Part shown: piece after piece, positions 6,520 to 7,481 of the stretch | Numbering within the stretch: the first letter of the stretch is position 1 | Layout: the number at the start of each line of letters is the position of its first letter | Origin: Adhaeribacter sp. | GTDB taxonomy: Bacteria; Bacteroidota; Bacteroidia; Cytophagales; Hymenobacteraceae | Reading direction: 5' to 3' | Length of the DNA stretch: 7,481 bases | Assembly (NCBI GenBank): GCA_028288395.1 | Contig: JAQBNV010000003.1 | Coordinates: 1-7,481, forward strand | Position numbers and translations under genes: made by a program | Notes under the pieces: generated by a model | The model's input: the letters and a program-made list of their open reading frames with translations, nothing else | Database searches by the model: none | What the model was told of the DNA's origin: nothing

Positions 6520-7481
6520 ATGCATAAATTTAAAAAGAGTTTTTGTCTGTGCCTGGGCGCGGTGCTGTTACTGGTTTGGGGGCAGGCCAGCGCGCAAAAC
6601 GACAAAGCAAACGGGTACAAAGGCATCTGGTTTACATTGGGCCAATTTTCAGAATACGGCGATAAATATTCCGGCGGCCTGGGCACCTATACCGCTAACC
6701 ACATTCCAATAGCCATCTACGCACCAGCGGTTAAAAAAACCTTTTTCGTGTACGGCGGCACCACCCGCGCCGATGCCAAACACCTGCTCATCATGCTGTC
6801 GTATTACGACCACCGCAAAGGCGTAGTACCCAAACCGGTTATCCTGTACGATAAAATGGGTGTGGACGATCCCCACGATAATGCTTCGCTGTCCATCGAC
6901 GAAAACGGGTTTATCTGGGTGTTTGTGAGCGGCCGGAACACGTCCCGCCTGGGTCTGATATTCAAAAGCCGGGAGCCTTATCAGATTGATGCTTTCGATA
7001 AAATATACGAAGGCGATATGACCTATCCGCAGCCCTGGTGGTTTCCCGGGAAAGGTTTTGTGCATATGTTTACGCGTTATACCAAAGGCCGGGAGCTGTA
7101 TTTTGCTACCAGCCCCGATGGTAAAACCTGGGCGCCAGCCCAGAAATTAGCCGGCATGGGTGGCCATTACCAGCTTACCAACCGGCACCAGAATAAACTG
7201 GTTTCGGTGTTTAATTACCATCCCGGCGGCAACGTAGACAAACGCACGAATATTTATGCCTTACAAACCAACGACTTGGGCAAAACCTGGCAAACCTTAT
7301 CGGGCGAACCCGTCGCCTTACCTTTATCCGACCCGCAGCACGAAACCCTGGTAAAAGATTTTGCTGCCGAAGGGAAACTGGTATACCTGAACGACCTTAA
7401 TTTCGACGAAGACGGGAACCCCGTGATGCTGGCCGTCGTCAGCCGCCACTTTCAGCCTGGTCCCCAGGGCAACCCGCACGA
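6520..7481 (+). CDS. BNR_4 beta-propeller protein, PL24/PL25 ulvan-lyase-like (3' end beyond window)
   Basis: The ATG at 6520 opens a frame that runs through the window end, giving 320 residues of a protein whose relatives have roughly 430-500. Residues 1-25 form a clear signal peptide ending ASA|QN. The mature protein starts with NGYKGIWFTLGQ (31-42), YSGGLGTYTANHIPIAIYAP (50-69) and KTFFVYGGTT (73-82), which I recognise as the start of BNR_4 (PF15892) proteins. DPHDNASLSIDENGFIWVFV (117-136) contains a conserved His (H119), followed by YPQPWWFPGKGF (169-180) and RYTKGRELY (186-194). Asp-box-like turns SPDGKTW (198-204) and NDLGKTW (251-257) support a propeller. PL24 and PL25 ulvan lyases have this fold and use His/Tyr/Arg residues; H119 and Y187 with R186 or R191 are candidates. 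Many BNR_4 members are uncharacterised, so lyase activity is inference. It follows the PL8 gene by 115 bases on the same strand. Confidence 0.85.
   Translation, partial: MHKFKKSFCLCLGAVLLLVWGQASAQNDKANGYKGIWFTLGQFSEYGDKYSGGLGTYTANHIPIAIYAPAVKKTFFVYGGTTRADAKHLLIMLSYYDHRKGVVPKPVILYDKMGVDDPHDNASLSIDENGFIWVFVSGRNTSRLGLIFKSREPYQIDAFDKIYEGDMTYPQPWWFPGKGFVHMFTRYTKGRELYFATSPDGKTWAPAQKLAGMGGHYQLTNRHQNKLVSVFNYHPGGNVDKRTNIYALQTNDLGKTWQTLSGEPVALPLSDPQHETLVKDFAAEGKLVYLNDLNFDEDGNPVMLAVVSRHFQPGPQGNPH

Noticed and set aside
6339..6686. Reverse-strand open frame covering the 6405-6519 gap
   Set aside because: It overlaps the PL8 3' end and the clear signal peptide of the propeller gene, and its product shows no domain; chance open frame.
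1..7481. CRISPR array, tRNA/rRNA, insertion sequence or phage gene
   Set aside because: No repeat-spacer pattern, RNA gene signature, transposase motif or phage protein was seen on either strand.

Overview
The window looks like part of a carbohydrate-utilisation locus of a Bacteroidota bacterium. Cytophagales (for example an Adhaeribacter/Hymenobacteraceae-type soil organism) is my guess from protein style and codon usage; the sequence alone does not prove it. Supporting signs are a protein resembling the Bacteroidota-specific DUF4466 family, TAA as the stop of every complete gene, almost no Shine-Dalgarno sequences, and a run of exported catabolic proteins all on the + strand.

Layout: (a) 2-448 is the 3' end of a gene that resembles the DUF4466 proteins found next to SusC/SusD-type glycan importers. 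(b) 449-587 holds two strong hairpins: a perfect 21-bp inverted repeat (473-529), then a well-formed intrinsic terminator (534-562) that ends only 25 bases before the next start codon. (c) 588-2066 is an exported protein of a family I cannot name, probably a beta-rich N-terminal domain followed by an alpha-helical toroid. (d) 2121-4019 is a heparinase II/III-type polysaccharide lyase. (e) 4128-6404 is a family-8 (PL8) polysaccharide lyase of the chondroitin/hyaluronan/xanthan lyase fold. (f) 6520 to the window end is the first 320 residues of a BNR_4 beta-propeller protein related to the PL24/PL25 ulvan lyases.

The four downstream genes are co-directional, with gaps of 54, 108 and 115 bases, so they probably form one enzyme operon. 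Three of the four fall in or near beta-eliminative lyase families that cut next to uronic acids. The inferred target is a uronic-acid-rich, possibly sulfated polysaccharide (glycosaminoglycan-like, ulvan-like, or an unknown soil or algal glycan). No sulfatase, unsaturated-uronyl hydrolase (GH88/GH105), regulator or SusC/D gene is visible here; these could lie outside the window. The points of most interest are the unnamed 492-residue protein, the PL8 enzyme whose expected catalytic Asn region is altered, and the terminator separating the binding-protein end from the enzyme genes.
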